DNA of 41,204 nt, from contig DISD01000035.1 in the NCBI GenBank assembly GCA_002435715.1, positions 33,439-74,642 on the forward strand, read 5' to 3'. The DNA is from Rhodospirillaceae bacterium UBA6219. GTDB lineage: Bacteria; Pseudomonadota; Alphaproteobacteria; Rhodospirillales; Magnetospirillaceae. Positions 31,864 through 40,629 of this stretch are shown here, in pieces (the stretch's first letter is position 1; every line of letters starts with the position of its first letter). The position numbers were made by a program, and so were the translations under genes. Under the pieces are notes generated by a model. That model did not search any database and had not been told where the DNA came from. It worked only from the letters and a program-made list of their open reading frames with translations.

Positions 31864-33078
31864 ATGTTGCACGGCAAGGTTCTGGTGGCGCAAGGGGGCG
31901 GCCCGACCGCCGTCATCAATCAATCCATGGCCGGCGTGGTGCTGGAAGCAAGGAAGTTCCGCAACGTCGACCTGGTCTATGGCGCCTATCACGGGGTGCG
32001 CGGCATCGTCAACGAGGACTTCCTGGATCTGACCCAGGAAACCAGCCACAATTTGGAAATGGTGGCCGAAACCCCGTCTTCGGCCCTGGGATCGACCCGT
32101 GACAAGCCCGATCTGAAATATTGCCAGGAAATCTTCAAGGTCCTGAAGGCCCACGGCATCGCCTATTTCTTCTATATCGGCGGCAACGATTCGTCGGACA
32201 CCGTGCGCATCGTCTCGGAAGAGGCGCGCAAGGCCGGTTACCCGCTTCGGTGCATCCACATCCCGAAAACCATCGACAACGATCTGGTCCACAACGACCA
32301 CACGCCGGGCTTCCCGTCCGCCGCCCGTTTCGTGGCGCAAAGCTTCATGGGCGCCAACCTGGACAACGCAGCGCTGCCCGGCGTCTATCTGGCGGTGGTG
32401 ATGGGGCGCCATGCCGGTTTCCTGACCGCCGCCTCGGCCTTGGGCAAGAAATTCCCCGATGACGGCCCGCATCTGATCTATCTGCCGGAACGCACCTTCA
32501 GCGTCGACGGCTTCCTGTCCGACGTCAAAGCCACCATGGACAAACACGGCCGCTGCGTCATCGCCGCCTCCGAAGGCATCCACGACGACACCGGCAACCC
32601 GATCATCACCCAATTGGCCAAGGAAATCGAAAAGGACGCCCACGGCAACGTGCAATTGTCGGGCACCGGCGCCCTGGCCGACCTTTTGTGTCAGGAAATC
32701 AAGGACAAGCTGGGCATCAAACGGGTGCGCGGCGACACTTTCGGGTACCTGCAACGCTCCTTCGTCGGCTGCGTCTCGGACGTGGACCAGCGCGAGGCCC
32801 GCGAAGTGGGCGAAAAGGCGGTGCAATTCGCCATGTGGGGCGACCAGGACGGTTCGGTGACCATCCAACGCACCGGCTTTTATTCGGTGGATTACAAGCT
32901 GATGCCGCTGGAAGCGGTGGCCGGCAAGACCAGGGTGATGGAAGACGAATTCATCGCCACCAACGGCACCGACGTCACCGATTCCTTCCGCCTGTATCTG
33001 CGGCCGTTATTGGGCAAGGGCATGCCCGACGCCTTCAAGCTGCGCCTGAACCGGGTGCCGAAAGTGCTGGACCGATAA
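31864..33078 (+). CDS. pfp: Pyrophosphate-dependent 6-phosphofructokinase
   Basis: 404 residues; the ATG at 31864 has AGGAGG about 9 bases upstream. Reversibly phosphorylates fructose 6-phosphate, with PPi rather than ATP as donor. The donor choice is readable: GGNDSSDT has Asp where ATP enzymes have the second Gly of GGDGS, and PKTIDNDL has Lys where ATP enzymes have Gly, the two residues that exclude ATP. MGRHAGFLT is the substrate-loop motif. PPi-PFK is the usual form in Rhodospirillum and relatives. The gene runs without a gap into a nuclease-like gene (stop TAA and ATG share a base). Confidence 0.93.
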   Translation: MLHGKVLVAQGGGPTAVINQSMAGVVLEARKFRNVDLVYGAYHGVRGIVNEDFLDLTQETSHNLEMVAETPSSALGSTRDKPDLKYCQEIFKVLKAHGIAYFFYIGGNDSSDTVRIVSEEARKAGYPLRCIHIPKTIDNDLVHNDHTPGFPSAARFVAQSFMGANLDNAALPGVYLAVVMGRHAGFLTAASALGKKFPDDGPHLIYLPERTFSVDGFLSDVKATMDKHGRCVIAASEGIHDDTGNPIITQLAKEIEKDAHGNVQLSGTGALADLLCQEIKDKLGIKRVRGDTFGYLQRSFVGCVSDVDQREAREVGEKAVQFAMWGDQDGSVTIQRTGFYSVDYKLMPLEAVAGKTRVMEDEFIATNGTDVTDSFRLYLRPLLGKGMPDAFKLRLNRVPKVLDR

Positions 33079-33590
33079 TGGAACAATGCATTTTCGACCT
33101 TATTGGCGACGCGTTGCAAAATAACCCCAGCTTTCCTTTCATCGTGGCCAGCAATGGATCATTCGAGCAATGGATCAATTGGGAAGCTTATGGCGCCTGC
33201 GTTGCCGCCGGTTGGGATTGCCGTGCCCAACCCCGTTACAAGCTCTGCGGCGGTTCCTCATCGCTGACCGGCGACCTTTTGGTCCGTGATCCGACCGGGC
33301 GCCCCCTGATGATCGAAACCAAACTGGTGGGCGACTACACCCTCAACAAATACCTTGCTGAAATTGAAAGCGACAAAACCAAGCTTGAAACGCTGAAAGC
33401 ACAAGGCCCTGGCAATTTGCGTTGCCTGCTGATCCTGGTCCTTTACTCCATGGACGGGGAGATCTCGAAACGCCCGTCCTGGACAGAGTGGTTGGATCGC
33501 CTGGGCTTTTGGAAAAAGCATCACCACGGCCCCAGAACCATCCCCATAAAAGATCGCGGGCAGGTCCTGTTGTACGGATGGAATATTTAG
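33078..33590 (+). CDS. PD-(D/E)XK nuclease-like protein, unknown function
   Basis: 170 residues; the ATG at 33078 overlaps the pfp stop by one base (TAATG). I do not recognise a named family. SLTGDLLVRD then RPLMIETKLV puts Asp66, Glu80 and Lys82 in the D-x13-E-x-K spacing of PD-(D/E)XK endonucleases, on strands that alternate properly, so a restriction-like fold is likely. A QWINWEAYGACVAAG helix precedes it, like the N-terminal helix with Glu in that fold. Codon use and base composition are more AT-rich than neighbouring genes, and a nuclease coupled to a glycolytic gene is unexpected, which suggests a later insertion. It could equally bind nucleic acid without cutting. It ends 13 bases before the convergent kinase gene. 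Confidence 0.65.
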   Translation: MEQCIFDLIGDALQNNPSFPFIVASNGSFEQWINWEAYGACVAAGWDCRAQPRYKLCGGSSSLTGDLLVRDPTGRPLMIETKLVGDYTLNKYLAEIESDKTKLETLKAQGPGNLRCLLILVLYSMDGEISKRPSWTEWLDRLGFWKKHHHGPRTIPIKDRGQVLLYGWNI

Positions 33591-33603
33591 CGATCAGCCG
33601 GGA

Positions 33604-36057
33604 TCACTCTCCCGCCCCGGCCGGCAGGCGTACACTCACGGTGGTGCCCTGGCCGGGTTCGGAATCCAGTTCCACCGTGCCACCGTGCAATTCGACGAAA
33701 CGGCGGACCAGGGCCAGGCCCAGACCGGCGCCGTCCTGCCCGTCATGGATGGTGCGCACGAAGCTGTCGAACACCCGGTCCATGTCTTCGGGCGGGATAC
33801 CGGGGCCGGTATCGGCGACGATCAGCGCCACTTCGCCGTCGCGGCGCTGGGCGCTGACGGTGATGGCGCCGCCATTAGGGGTGTATTTCACCGCGTTGCC
33901 GATCAGGTTGAACATCACCTGACGCAGGCGTCGCTGGTCGGCGACGATCCAGCCGATATCCAGCGGACAGTCGAAATCCAGCTGCTGTTTCTTTTCGCGC
34001 ACCCGTTCGCGCACCAACCCCAGCACCGAGGCCAGCATGGGGTGGATGTCCACGGTGTCCAGTTCCAAGGTCAGATGACCGGCTTCGATGGCGGCCAGGT
34101 CCAAAATGTCCGACACCAGCGACTTCAGCGCGTTGCCGGCCTCGACGATGCCCTTCATGTAATCGTGCTGGCGCTTGGTCAGCTTGCCGAAATAATCGGA
34201 ATCCAGCATTTCGGCGAAACCGATGATGGTGGTCAGCGGTTTCGCCACTTCCGCCGAGACATTGGACATGAATTCGCTTTTCAACGCGTCGGCGGCGGCC
34301 AGGGCCTCGTTGCGCTCGAGAAGGGCGCGTTCGACCCGCACGCTGTCGGTGACGTCCAGGAAGGCCACCAGACTGGCGCCGTCGGGCAACGGCACCACGG
34401 CGCAATCCAGGATCACCCCGTCCTGGCGTTCCAGCCGCCATTCGCCGCCCTGGCGGTCGCCGACCTGCGACAACAGCCTTTCGCGGGCCGGGGCCCAGGT
34501 GGAAGCGCGGTCGGGACGCCCTTCGAAATAAGGCCGCAGCCGTTCCACCAATTCGTTCAGATGCGGCTCGCCGGCCAGATCATCCTCGGACAGCCCCCAC
34601 ATGCGGGCAAAGGCCGGGTTGGACAATTTCAGCCGGCGGTCGTCACCGAACACCGCCAGTCCTTCGTGCAGATGGTCCAGCGTCGCCCGCTGCACCGCCA
34701 TGGCGGTGTTGAACGACCGTTCCATGGCCAAGGTGTCGGTGAAATCCTCGTAAGTGAAGATCAAACCGCCATAGGGGTGGGGGCTGACCACCCGCCGAAG
34801 CGTCCGACCATCGGGCAGGTGCATCAGCGTCTCGATGGGCTCGATCAGCGAGATGAAGCGCTTCAGCTCTTCTTCCTTCAGCGCCCGGTAATCGGCGGCT
34901 TCCGGCAACAGGCGGCGGTCACGCAGCGAATCCATCACCGCGCCATAGGTGGGCTGACTGCCCAACCAGTCGCGTTCCAGCCGCCACAGCTTCAGGAAGG
35001 CGGTGTTGAAAAAGGCCAGACGGGTGTCGGTGGTGTAGATGGCGATGGCGGTGGACAGCCGTTCGAGGACTTCCACCTGGGCGCTGACATGATGGGCCAG
35101 CTGTTCCTGCAATTCCTCGATCCGGGTGTGGTCCTGGACCAAGCCGACGGTGAGGCGCGATTCGCCCACGGTAATGGGAATTTCGGTGATGTGGGCCAAA
35201 CGCCGGGCCCCGGCCAGCACCAGATGGAATTCCGCCGATCGCGGTTCGCCGCTGGCCCGGGCGCGGGCGGCCAGGGCGCGGGCCTCGCGCACGGTGTCGT
35301 CGGCCGCCAGTTCCACCTGGGCCTGCAGCACGGCTTCCGGGCTGGCGGCTTCGACGGCGCCGGCATAGGACTGGTTGACCATCAGCACCGACAAATCTTC
35401 GTCGCGCAGCCATACCGGCATGGGCAGCGCGTCGATGGCGGCCTTCAGATAGGTGGCGTCGGCGGCCAAGGCGTGCAGCGAACGGGCCAGATCGTCCACC
35501 GCCCCGGCACTGTCGCTGACATCGCGGAACCACACCAGATCGGCCTGAACGTCGCCGCCGGCATTGCAGGCCCTGGTGCCCATGGCGCGGATGCGCCGGG
35601 CCGTTGCGTCCAGGGCCAAATCGATCTCGAAGGCATCGCCGTCTTGGCGCAAACGCTGGACCGCCTGTTCCAGGCGCAGGGAATCGGCGACATCGAAAGC
35701 GGCATAGACCTCGGCTTCGGTGGATTCCATGCCCTTGGGCAGGCCCAACAACACCGCCAGACGACGCGAACAGGTGAAGTCGTCATGCCAGCAGGCATAG
35801 CCGTCGGGCGAGGAGGCCAGACATTCACGCAGGGCTTCCGCCTGCATCTCGGCCAGGGCAGCGTTCTGCCCGACCCGGTTCAGACGCAGGCGCAGCCACA
35901 ACAAAGCCGGCACCAGCACGCTGGCCAGCACCCCCGCCCCCAGGGCCATGGACAAGGGATCGGCCCAGAACGGCATGGTTGCGCCGACCGCGTCCTGGGC
36001 GTGGGCCCGCGTCGCTGCCAGCATTCCAATCATGACCAAGGGCGCGAATCCGCGCAT
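33604..36057 (-). CDS. DivL-like PAS sensor pseudo-histidine kinase
   Basis: 817 residues from the ATG at 36057 (AAGGGGG 4 bases upstream). A signal-peptide-like N-terminus (MRGFAPLVMIGMLAATRAHA) is followed by one membrane helix (about 35-56), then PAS domains between about 70 and 570, two of them of the DivL PAS_7 type (MHLPDGRTLRRVVSPHPYGG; ATLDHLHEGLAVFGDDRRLK), then HisKA and HATPase. The H-box reads NVSAEVAKPLTTIIGFAEML: the phospho-acceptor His of SHELRTPL is Ala602. The ATP lid is intact (FNLIGNAVKYTP, DTGPGIP, GAGLGLALV). Caulobacter DivL has Tyr at this position and works as a DivK~P-reading regulator of CckA, so a cell-cycle role is likely by homology. It stands alone, convergent with the nuclease-like gene. 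Confidence 0.85.
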   Translation of the reverse strand: MRGFAPLVMIGMLAATRAHAQDAVGATMPFWADPLSMALGAGVLASVLVPALLWLRLRLNRVGQNAALAEMQAEALRECLASSPDGYACWHDDFTCSRRLAVLLGLPKGMESTEAEVYAAFDVADSLRLEQAVQRLRQDGDAFEIDLALDATARRIRAMGTRACNAGGDVQADLVWFRDVSDSAGAVDDLARSLHALAADATYLKAAIDALPMPVWLRDEDLSVLMVNQSYAGAVEAASPEAVLQAQVELAADDTVREARALAARARASGEPRSAEFHLVLAGARRLAHITEIPITVGESRLTVGLVQDHTRIEELQEQLAHHVSAQVEVLERLSTAIAIYTTDTRLAFFNTAFLKLWRLERDWLGSQPTYGAVMDSLRDRRLLPEAADYRALKEEELKRFISLIEPIETLMHLPDGRTLRRVVSPHPYGGLIFTYEDFTDTLAMERSFNTAMAVQRATLDHLHEGLAVFGDDRRLKLSNPAFARMWGLSEDDLAGEPHLNELVERLRPYFEGRPDRASTWAPARERLLSQVGDRQGGEWRLERQDGVILDCAVVPLPDGASLVAFLDVTDSVRVERALLERNEALAAADALKSEFMSNVSAEVAKPLTTIIGFAEMLDSDYFGKLTKRQHDYMKGIVEAGNALKSLVSDILDLAAIEAGHLTLELDTVDIHPMLASVLGLVRERVREKKQQLDFDCPLDIGWIVADQRRLRQVMFNLIGNAVKYTPNGGAITVSAQRRDGEVALIVADTGPGIPPEDMDRVFDSFVRTIHDGQDGAGLGLALVRRFVELHGGTVELDSEPGQGTTVSVRLPAGAGE

Positions 36058-36175
36058 GCGTCCCCCTTTCCATCCAAGCGCAGAGTGCCGCCGAAACCGC
36101 GCCGACACAAGAGCTTGGGTGAAAACCACGGCCATGCTACACCCTGAGCGTCTTAACGCCGAAGGGTCCCGGGGA

Positions 36176-36754
36176 ATGCTGCAAAAGACCTATGATTGGA
36201 TGATGGAAAAGGCGGCACACCGCCATGCCATCTGGTGGCTGGCGCTGATTTCCTTCGTCGAAAGCTCGTTCTTCCCCATCCCGCCCGACCTGATGCTGAT
36301 CCCGCTGGTGCTGGCGGCGCCCAGCAAATGGTTCCGCGTCGCCCTGGTCTGCACTCTGTCTTCGGTGGCGGGCGGGTATCTGGGGTACGCCATCGGTTAT
36401 TTCTTCATGGACACGGTGGGCGTCGCCATTTTGGACCTGTTCCACCTGAATGAAAAATTCCAGGCCTTCAAGCCGCTGGTCGACCAGTACGGCGTCTGGG
36501 TGATCATCGTCAAGGGCGCCACCCCCATCCCCTACAAGCTGATCACCATCTCGGCCGGCGCCTTCCATTTCGACCTGGGGCAGTTCACCATCGCCAGCTT
36601 CGTCGCCCGCGCCATGCGCTTTTTCCTGGTCGCCGCCCTGTTGTGGAAATTCGGCCCGCCCATCCGCGACTTCGTCGAAAAGCGCCTGACCCTGGTGATG
36701 AGTGTCACCGTGGTGCTGATCGTCGGCGGTTTCCTGGTGGTGAAGCTTCTCTAA
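36176..36754 (+). CDS. DedA/VTT family membrane protein (YqaA-like)
   Basis: 192 residues from the ATG at 36176; the ATG at 36134 would add 14 residues and cannot be excluded. It has about five membrane segments with the VTT domain pattern: FVESSFFPIPPDLMLIPLVL (re-entrant loop with Glu and Pro), SVAGGYLGYAIGYFF, KGATPIPYKLITISAGAFHF, and a final LTLVMSVTVVLIVGGFLVVK helix. DedA proteins act in lipid carrier recycling, envelope stability and membrane potential; the YqaA subgroup is uncharacterised. It is divergent from the DivL-like gene, and its stop overlaps the zapE stop by 4 bases on the other strand. Confidence 0.87.
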   Translation: MLQKTYDWMMEKAAHRHAIWWLALISFVESSFFPIPPDLMLIPLVLAAPSKWFRVALVCTLSSVAGGYLGYAIGYFFMDTVGVAILDLFHLNEKFQAFKPLVDQYGVWVIIVKGATPIPYKLITISAGAFHFDLGQFTIASFVARAMRFFLVAALLWKFGPPIRDFVEKRLTLVMSVTVVLIVGGFLVVKLL

Positions 36755-37908
36755 ACCACATGCGGCCGGGTGACGTAGTCCTCGGCCTGCATTTCCATCA
36801 GGCGCGACACCGTGCGCTGGAACTCGAAGGCGCCGATCCCGGTGGGGTACAGGCTTTCCGGTGGCGCGGCGGCGGAACAGATCAGCGTCACCTTGTGTTC
36901 GTAAAGGGCGTCAACCAGGGTGACGAAGCGCCGGGCCTCGTCCTTGTTTTCCGGTGACAGCAAGGGCACGCCGGACAACACCAGGGTGTGGTACAGGCTG
37001 GCCAGTTCCAGGTAATCGGTCGGCCCCAGCGGGCGACCGCACAATTCCTTGAAACCGAACCAGGCGACGCCGACGGCGGAACGCGGCACATCGATGACCC
37101 GGCCTTGGACCATCAACTGGTCGGGGCGCGGCTCGGCGCCTTCGGTCAGACGGGTGAAGGCGGCGGCCAGGGCGGCCTCGGCTTGGGCGCCCAAGGGGGC
37201 GTGGTAGACCTGCAACCCCTTCTTGCGGCCCAGGCGGTAATCCCGCTCGGAATTCAGTTCCAGCAGGTCCAGGCGCTCGGCGATCAGACGAATGAAGGGG
37301 ACGAAACGGTCGCGCTGCAGACCGTCCTTGTACAGATCCTGGGGAGCACGGTTCGAGGTGATGACCACCACCACGCCGTTGTCGAACAGATGCTGGAACA
37401 GCCGGCCGACGATCATGGCATCGGCGATGTCGGTGACCTGCAATTCGTCCAGGCACAAAAGCCAGGCATTGGACGCCAATTGCTTGGCCAAGGCCGGAAT
37501 GGGATCGGGGCCGGTGCCCGATTTTCGCCATTCATGCAACGCCGCGTGAATGTCGCGCATGAATTCGTGGAAGTGGATGCGGCGTTTGCCCGGCATGTTG
37601 GTGAACTCGAAGAACAAATCCATCAGCATGGATTTGCCGCGTCCCACCTCGCCGAACATGTAAAGCCCTTGGCGCGGTCTGCCATCTTCGCAATCGCCGG
37701 GATGCCATTGCAGCCCAGGGGGCGGGGCCGCCTTGGCACCGATGCCGAAACGGGCCAGCCAGCCCTTTTCGCCGCTGGCCGGGCGATAGCCGCGCACCGC
37801 CTTGGACAGGCTTTGCAGTTTGTGGACAGCCAGTTCCTGCGCAGGATCGGGTCGCATTGTGCCGCTGCGCAGGCGGTCGCGATATTCGGTCAAGGGTCCG
37901 TCGGTCAT
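36751..37908 (-). CDS. zapE: Cell division AAA+ ATPase ZapE (AFG1 family)
   Basis: 385 residues. The Walker A LYMFGEVGRGKSMLMDLFF (about residue 83-101) and Walker B WLLCLDELQVTDIADAM are both intact; HFHEFMRDIHAALHE, VVVITSNRAPQDLYKDGL (sensor) and FVPFIRLIAERLDLLELNSE are AFG1 family blocks. In E. coli ZapE destabilises FtsZ polymers and is needed for division under low oxygen or high temperature; the mitochondrial AFG1 acts in protein quality control. Located next to a DedA gene and 69 bases before the DHH terminator region, with its own start at 37908. Confidence 0.94.
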   Translation of the reverse strand: MTDGPLTEYRDRLRSGTMRPDPAQELAVHKLQSLSKAVRGYRPASGEKGWLARFGIGAKAAPPPGLQWHPGDCEDGRPRQGLYMFGEVGRGKSMLMDLFFEFTNMPGKRRIHFHEFMRDIHAALHEWRKSGTGPDPIPALAKQLASNAWLLCLDELQVTDIADAMIVGRLFQHLFDNGVVVVITSNRAPQDLYKDGLQRDRFVPFIRLIAERLDLLELNSERDYRLGRKKGLQVYHAPLGAQAEAALAAAFTRLTEGAEPRPDQLMVQGRVIDVPRSAVGVAWFGFKELCGRPLGPTDYLELASLYHTLVLSGVPLLSPENKDEARRFVTLVDALYEHKVTLICSAAAPPESLYPTGIGAFEFQRTVSRLMEMQAEDYVTRPHVV

Positions 37909-37934
37909 GGCCGCAAGCCTACCCTAATGGGGGG

Positions 37935-37972
37935 CAAAGAAAAAGGGCGCGGGTGGGGTCCCGCGCCCTTTT
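37935..37972 (-). terminator. Intrinsic terminator of the DHH phosphoesterase gene
   Basis: On the minus strand a 13-bp stem AAAAGGGCGCGGG / CCCGCGCCCTTTT with a 6-base loop ends in a T-rich tail. It lies 20 bases after the stop codon and before zapE, so zapE is transcribed separately. Confidence 0.9.
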
Positions 37973-37991
37973 CATCACGAACCGGAAAGGA

Positions 37992-38924
37992 TCAGCCGTC
38001 GGCGTTGATCTTGGCGACGACCTCGGCCAGCTTGGTTTCGTATTCGTCGTTGCCCACCTGGCAGGTGCCGGCCTTTTCGTGGCCGCCGCCGCCATAGGAC
38101 AGGCACAATTCGCCCACATTGGTCTTGGACGAACGGTTGACGATGGAACGACCGATGGCGAACACGGTGTTCTGCTGCTTCAGCCCCCACATGACGTGGA
38201 TCGAGATGTTGCACTGCGGATGCAGGGCATAAATCATGAAGCGGTTGCAGGCATAGATGGTTTCTTCGTCGCGAAGGTTCAGCACCACCAGGTTCTTGTA
38301 GACGGTCGAGCAGCGCAGGATCTGTTCCTTGGCCTTTTCCTCGTGTTCGAAGTAAAGCTCGGCCCGTTCCTTGACGTCGGGCAGCGCTAGAATCTGCTCG
38401 ATGGTGTGGTTGCGGCAATAATCGATCAGCTCCATCATCAGCTGATAGTTGGAAATGCGGAACTCGCGGAAGCGACCCAAGCCGGTGCGCGCGTCCATGA
38501 TGTAGTTCAGCACCGTCCAGCCGGTGGGCGAGATGATGTCGTCCAGCGAGTACTGGGCGCTGTCGGCCTTGTCGACCTCCTCCATCATCTTGTCCCAGGC
38601 CGCCGGGAAGCGCACCGCGCCGCCGTAATAGTCATAGACCACGCGGGCCGCTGACGGCGCCTTGGCGTCGATGATGTGGTTGTCCTTCTTGCCCACCCGG
38701 ATGGTTTCCGACAGATGGTGGTCAAAAGCGATGTGAACGCCATCCACATAAGGAAGGTTGGTGGTGATGTCGTTGGGGCCGATGTCGATGACGCCGTCCT
38801 GCATGTCCTTGGGGTGGACGAACTTGATGTCGTCGATGATGTCCAACTGCTTCAACAAAACGGCGCAAACCAAGCCGTCGAAATCGCTACGCGTGACCAA
38901 ACGGAACTTTTTGCCGTTGGACAT
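37992..38924 (-). CDS. DHH superfamily phosphoesterase
   Basis: 310 residues; the ATG at 38924 has a strong AAGGAGG 5 bases upstream. Residues RLVTRSDFDGLVCAVLLKQL (first Asp motif), AFDHHLSE (the DHH motif) and VDKADSA (third metal Asp) bind two manganese ions; LSYGGGGHEKAGTCQV is the DHHA1 substrate loop. The family includes RecJ, NrnA-type oligoribonucleases, c-di-nucleotide phosphodiesterases and exopolyphosphatases; the compact form here is annotated as exopolyphosphatase-related, but the substrate is not established. Monocistronic, divergent from the lipoprotein gene across 148 bases with no clear promoter motif. Confidence 0.88.
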   Translation of the reverse strand: MSNGKKFRLVTRSDFDGLVCAVLLKQLDIIDDIKFVHPKDMQDGVIDIGPNDITTNLPYVDGVHIAFDHHLSETIRVGKKDNHIIDAKAPSAARVVYDYYGGAVRFPAAWDKMMEEVDKADSAQYSLDDIISPTGWTVLNYIMDARTGLGRFREFRISNYQLMMELIDYCRNHTIEQILALPDVKERAELYFEHEEKAKEQILRCSTVYKNLVVLNLRDEETIYACNRFMIYALHPQCNISIHVMWGLKQQNTVFAIGRSIVNRSSKTNVGELCLSYGGGGHEKAGTCQVGNDEYETKLAEVVAKINADG

Positions 38925-39072
38925 AATGCCCTCCTTCCCGCATACAGGGGTCTAAGTTTACCCTGGGTTTCCCCTTTGGACAACCGGGTCGGAACCCGAT
39001 CAACCCTTCCCCAAAGATGTGCGCTGGGTTAAACAGAAACAACGACAGCCGCACACGAAAAGCGAGTTCTTC

Positions 39073-39762
39073 ATGCGCGCCAGCCCGACCCTTTTGTTGC
39101 TCGCCACCCTGGTCGTGACCGGCTGCGCCGAAGAGCCCTTCGCCCAGCGTGAAATCAGCACAGCTTTGGACAAGCCCATCAATTCGGTGACCAAGAGCGG
39201 TCAAGTCACGGTCTGCTATTCGGATTCTTCGCCCTGGACGGAAGTGGAAGCCATCGCCGCCGATGCCTGTGGCGAGTATGGATACCTGGCGTCCTTCACC
39301 TATAGCCGGCGCTATCAGTGCCGGGTGACGGCCCCCCATGAAGCTTTGTTTAATTGCTATCACCCGGAAATGACCAATGCCCAGGGCCAGTTGATCAATC
39401 CCAGTGACGAGAAAACCGTGGCTGAATGGCAAAAACGCACGGGCAAGATGAAACCGAAGCCCCGTGCCGCCCTGTCGGCGGAACAACAGCAGACACTTCC
39501 CGCGATCCTGCCCGCGGGTCCGACGGCGCAAACCTCGGGAACAAGCCCCGCCAATCCGGCCAGCCCCGACCTTGGCGCCCCGACGCCCCCCGGTGCCCTG
39601 CCCGCGCCTTATCGCCCGCTGAACCCCGCCGACATCGCCGGCAAGCCGGAAATGGCGCCGGCGCCGCTATTGGCCGAACCGCCGCCGCAAGTGCCGCTGT
39701 ACCCGTCGGGCAGCAGCTACACCCTGCAGCCGGAAAGCTGGGGCCAGCAATTCGACAAGTAA
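39073..39762 (+). CDS. Proline-rich lipoprotein, unknown function
   Basis: 229 residues from the ATG at 39073. A signal peptide ending in a lipobox (MRASPTLLLLATLVVTGC, Cys18) marks an envelope lipoprotein; the residue after Cys is Ala, so the outer membrane is likely. Residues 40-110 contain five Cys (VCYSDS, DACGEY, YQCRV, FNCYHP), probably disulfide-bonded after export. The last 90 residues are rich in Pro and Ala, and could span the periplasm. I do not recognise a family. It ends at a bidirectional terminator shared with the sdh operon. Confidence 0.8.
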   Translation: MRASPTLLLLATLVVTGCAEEPFAQREISTALDKPINSVTKSGQVTVCYSDSSPWTEVEAIAADACGEYGYLASFTYSRRYQCRVTAPHEALFNCYHPEMTNAQGQLINPSDEKTVAEWQKRTGKMKPKPRAALSAEQQQTLPAILPAGPTAQTSGTSPANPASPDLGAPTPPGALPAPYRPLNPADIAGKPEMAPAPLLAEPPPQVPLYPSGSSYTLQPESWGQQFDK

Positions 39763-39770
39763 CCCCGGAA

Positions 39771-39810
39771 ACGAAAAACCCCGCCGGATCGCTCCGGCGG
39801 GGTTTTGCTT
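39771..39810. terminator. Bidirectional intrinsic terminator between lipoprotein gene and sdhB
   Basis: A 14-bp stem (39775-39788 with 39793-39806) with a 4-base loop carries an A run on one flank and a T run on the other, so it reads as stem plus T-tract on both strands. It serves the lipoprotein gene (stop 39762) on the plus strand and sdhB (stop 39825) on the minus strand. Confidence 0.92.
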
Positions 39811-39824
39811 TGATCCGTCCCAGA

Positions 39825-40607
39825 TCAGACGCCGCGTTGCAGCAGCGCGGTCTTGATCGAACCGATGGCCTTGGCCGGGTTCAGACCCTTGGGGCAGGTC
39901 TTGGTGCAGTTCATGATGGTGTGGCAGCGATACAGCTTGAAGGGATCTTCCAGCGCATCGAGGCGTTCACCGGTCATTTCGTCACGGGAATCGTGGATCC
40001 AGCGGGCGGCCTGCAACAGCACGGCCGGGCCCAGATAACGATCGCCGTTCCACCAATAGCTGGGGCAGCTGGTCTGACAGCAGAAGCACAGGATGCATTC
40101 CCACATGCCGTCCAGCTTTTCACGCTCTTCCGGCGATTGCAGACGTTCGCCATCCGGGGGCGGCGGGGTCTGGGTCTGCATCCACGGCTTGACCGAGGCC
40201 AACTGGGCATAGGGGATGGTCAGGTCGGGAACCAGATCCTTGACCACCGGCATGTGCGGCAGCGGATAGATCTTGGCGTCGCCCTTGATGTCCTCGATGG
40301 GCTTCAAACACGCCAGGGTATTGGAACCATCGATATTCATGGCGCACGACCCGCAGATGCCTTCACGGCACGAGCGGCGGAAGGTCAAAGTCGAGTCGAT
40401 CTCGTTCTTGATCTTCAACAGCGCGTCCAGAACCATCGGACCGCACTTGTCCAGATCGATCTCGTAGCTGTCCAGACGCGGGTTGGAACCCGAATCCGGA
40501 TCGTAACGATAGATCTTGAAGGTCTTCACGTTCTTGGCGCCGGCGGCGGCCTTGTGGGACTTGCCGGCTTGCACCCGGGAATTGGCGGGCAGGGAAAATT
40601 CGACCAT
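39825..40607 (-). CDS. sdhB: Succinate dehydrogenase iron-sulfur subunit
   Basis: 260 residues. Passes electrons from the flavin of SdhA to ubiquinone through three clusters; part of the TCA cycle and complex II at the inner membrane. The cluster ligands are all present: CREGICGSCAMN and the later LACLKP for 2Fe-2S, CILCFCCQTSCP for 4Fe-4S, and CHTIMNCTKTCPKGLNP for the 3Fe-4S site. The ATG at 40607 is preceded by AGGAGAG. It follows sdhA by 22 bases, in the standard sdhCDAB order, with a good terminator behind it. Confidence 0.98.
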   Translation of the reverse strand: MVEFSLPANSRVQAGKSHKAAAGAKNVKTFKIYRYDPDSGSNPRLDSYEIDLDKCGPMVLDALLKIKNEIDSTLTFRRSCREGICGSCAMNIDGSNTLACLKPIEDIKGDAKIYPLPHMPVVKDLVPDLTIPYAQLASVKPWMQTQTPPPPDGERLQSPEEREKLDGMWECILCFCCQTSCPSYWWNGDRYLGPAVLLQAARWIHDSRDEMTGERLDALEDPFKLYRCHTIMNCTKTCPKGLNPAKAIGSIKTALLQRGV

Positions 40608-40629
40608 GTCTTTCTCTCCTTGTCCGGCC

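Noticed and set aside
33685..36147. An 820-codon open frame antisense to the DivL-like gene, and similar long antisense frames over ppc (1385-2998), phoX (9200-11257) and msbA (26612-28531)
   Set aside because: Each mirrors a strongly conserved gene on the other strand, has low-complexity His/Gln/Gly/Arg-rich translation and no recognisable domain. Such frames are expected in GC-rich DNA.
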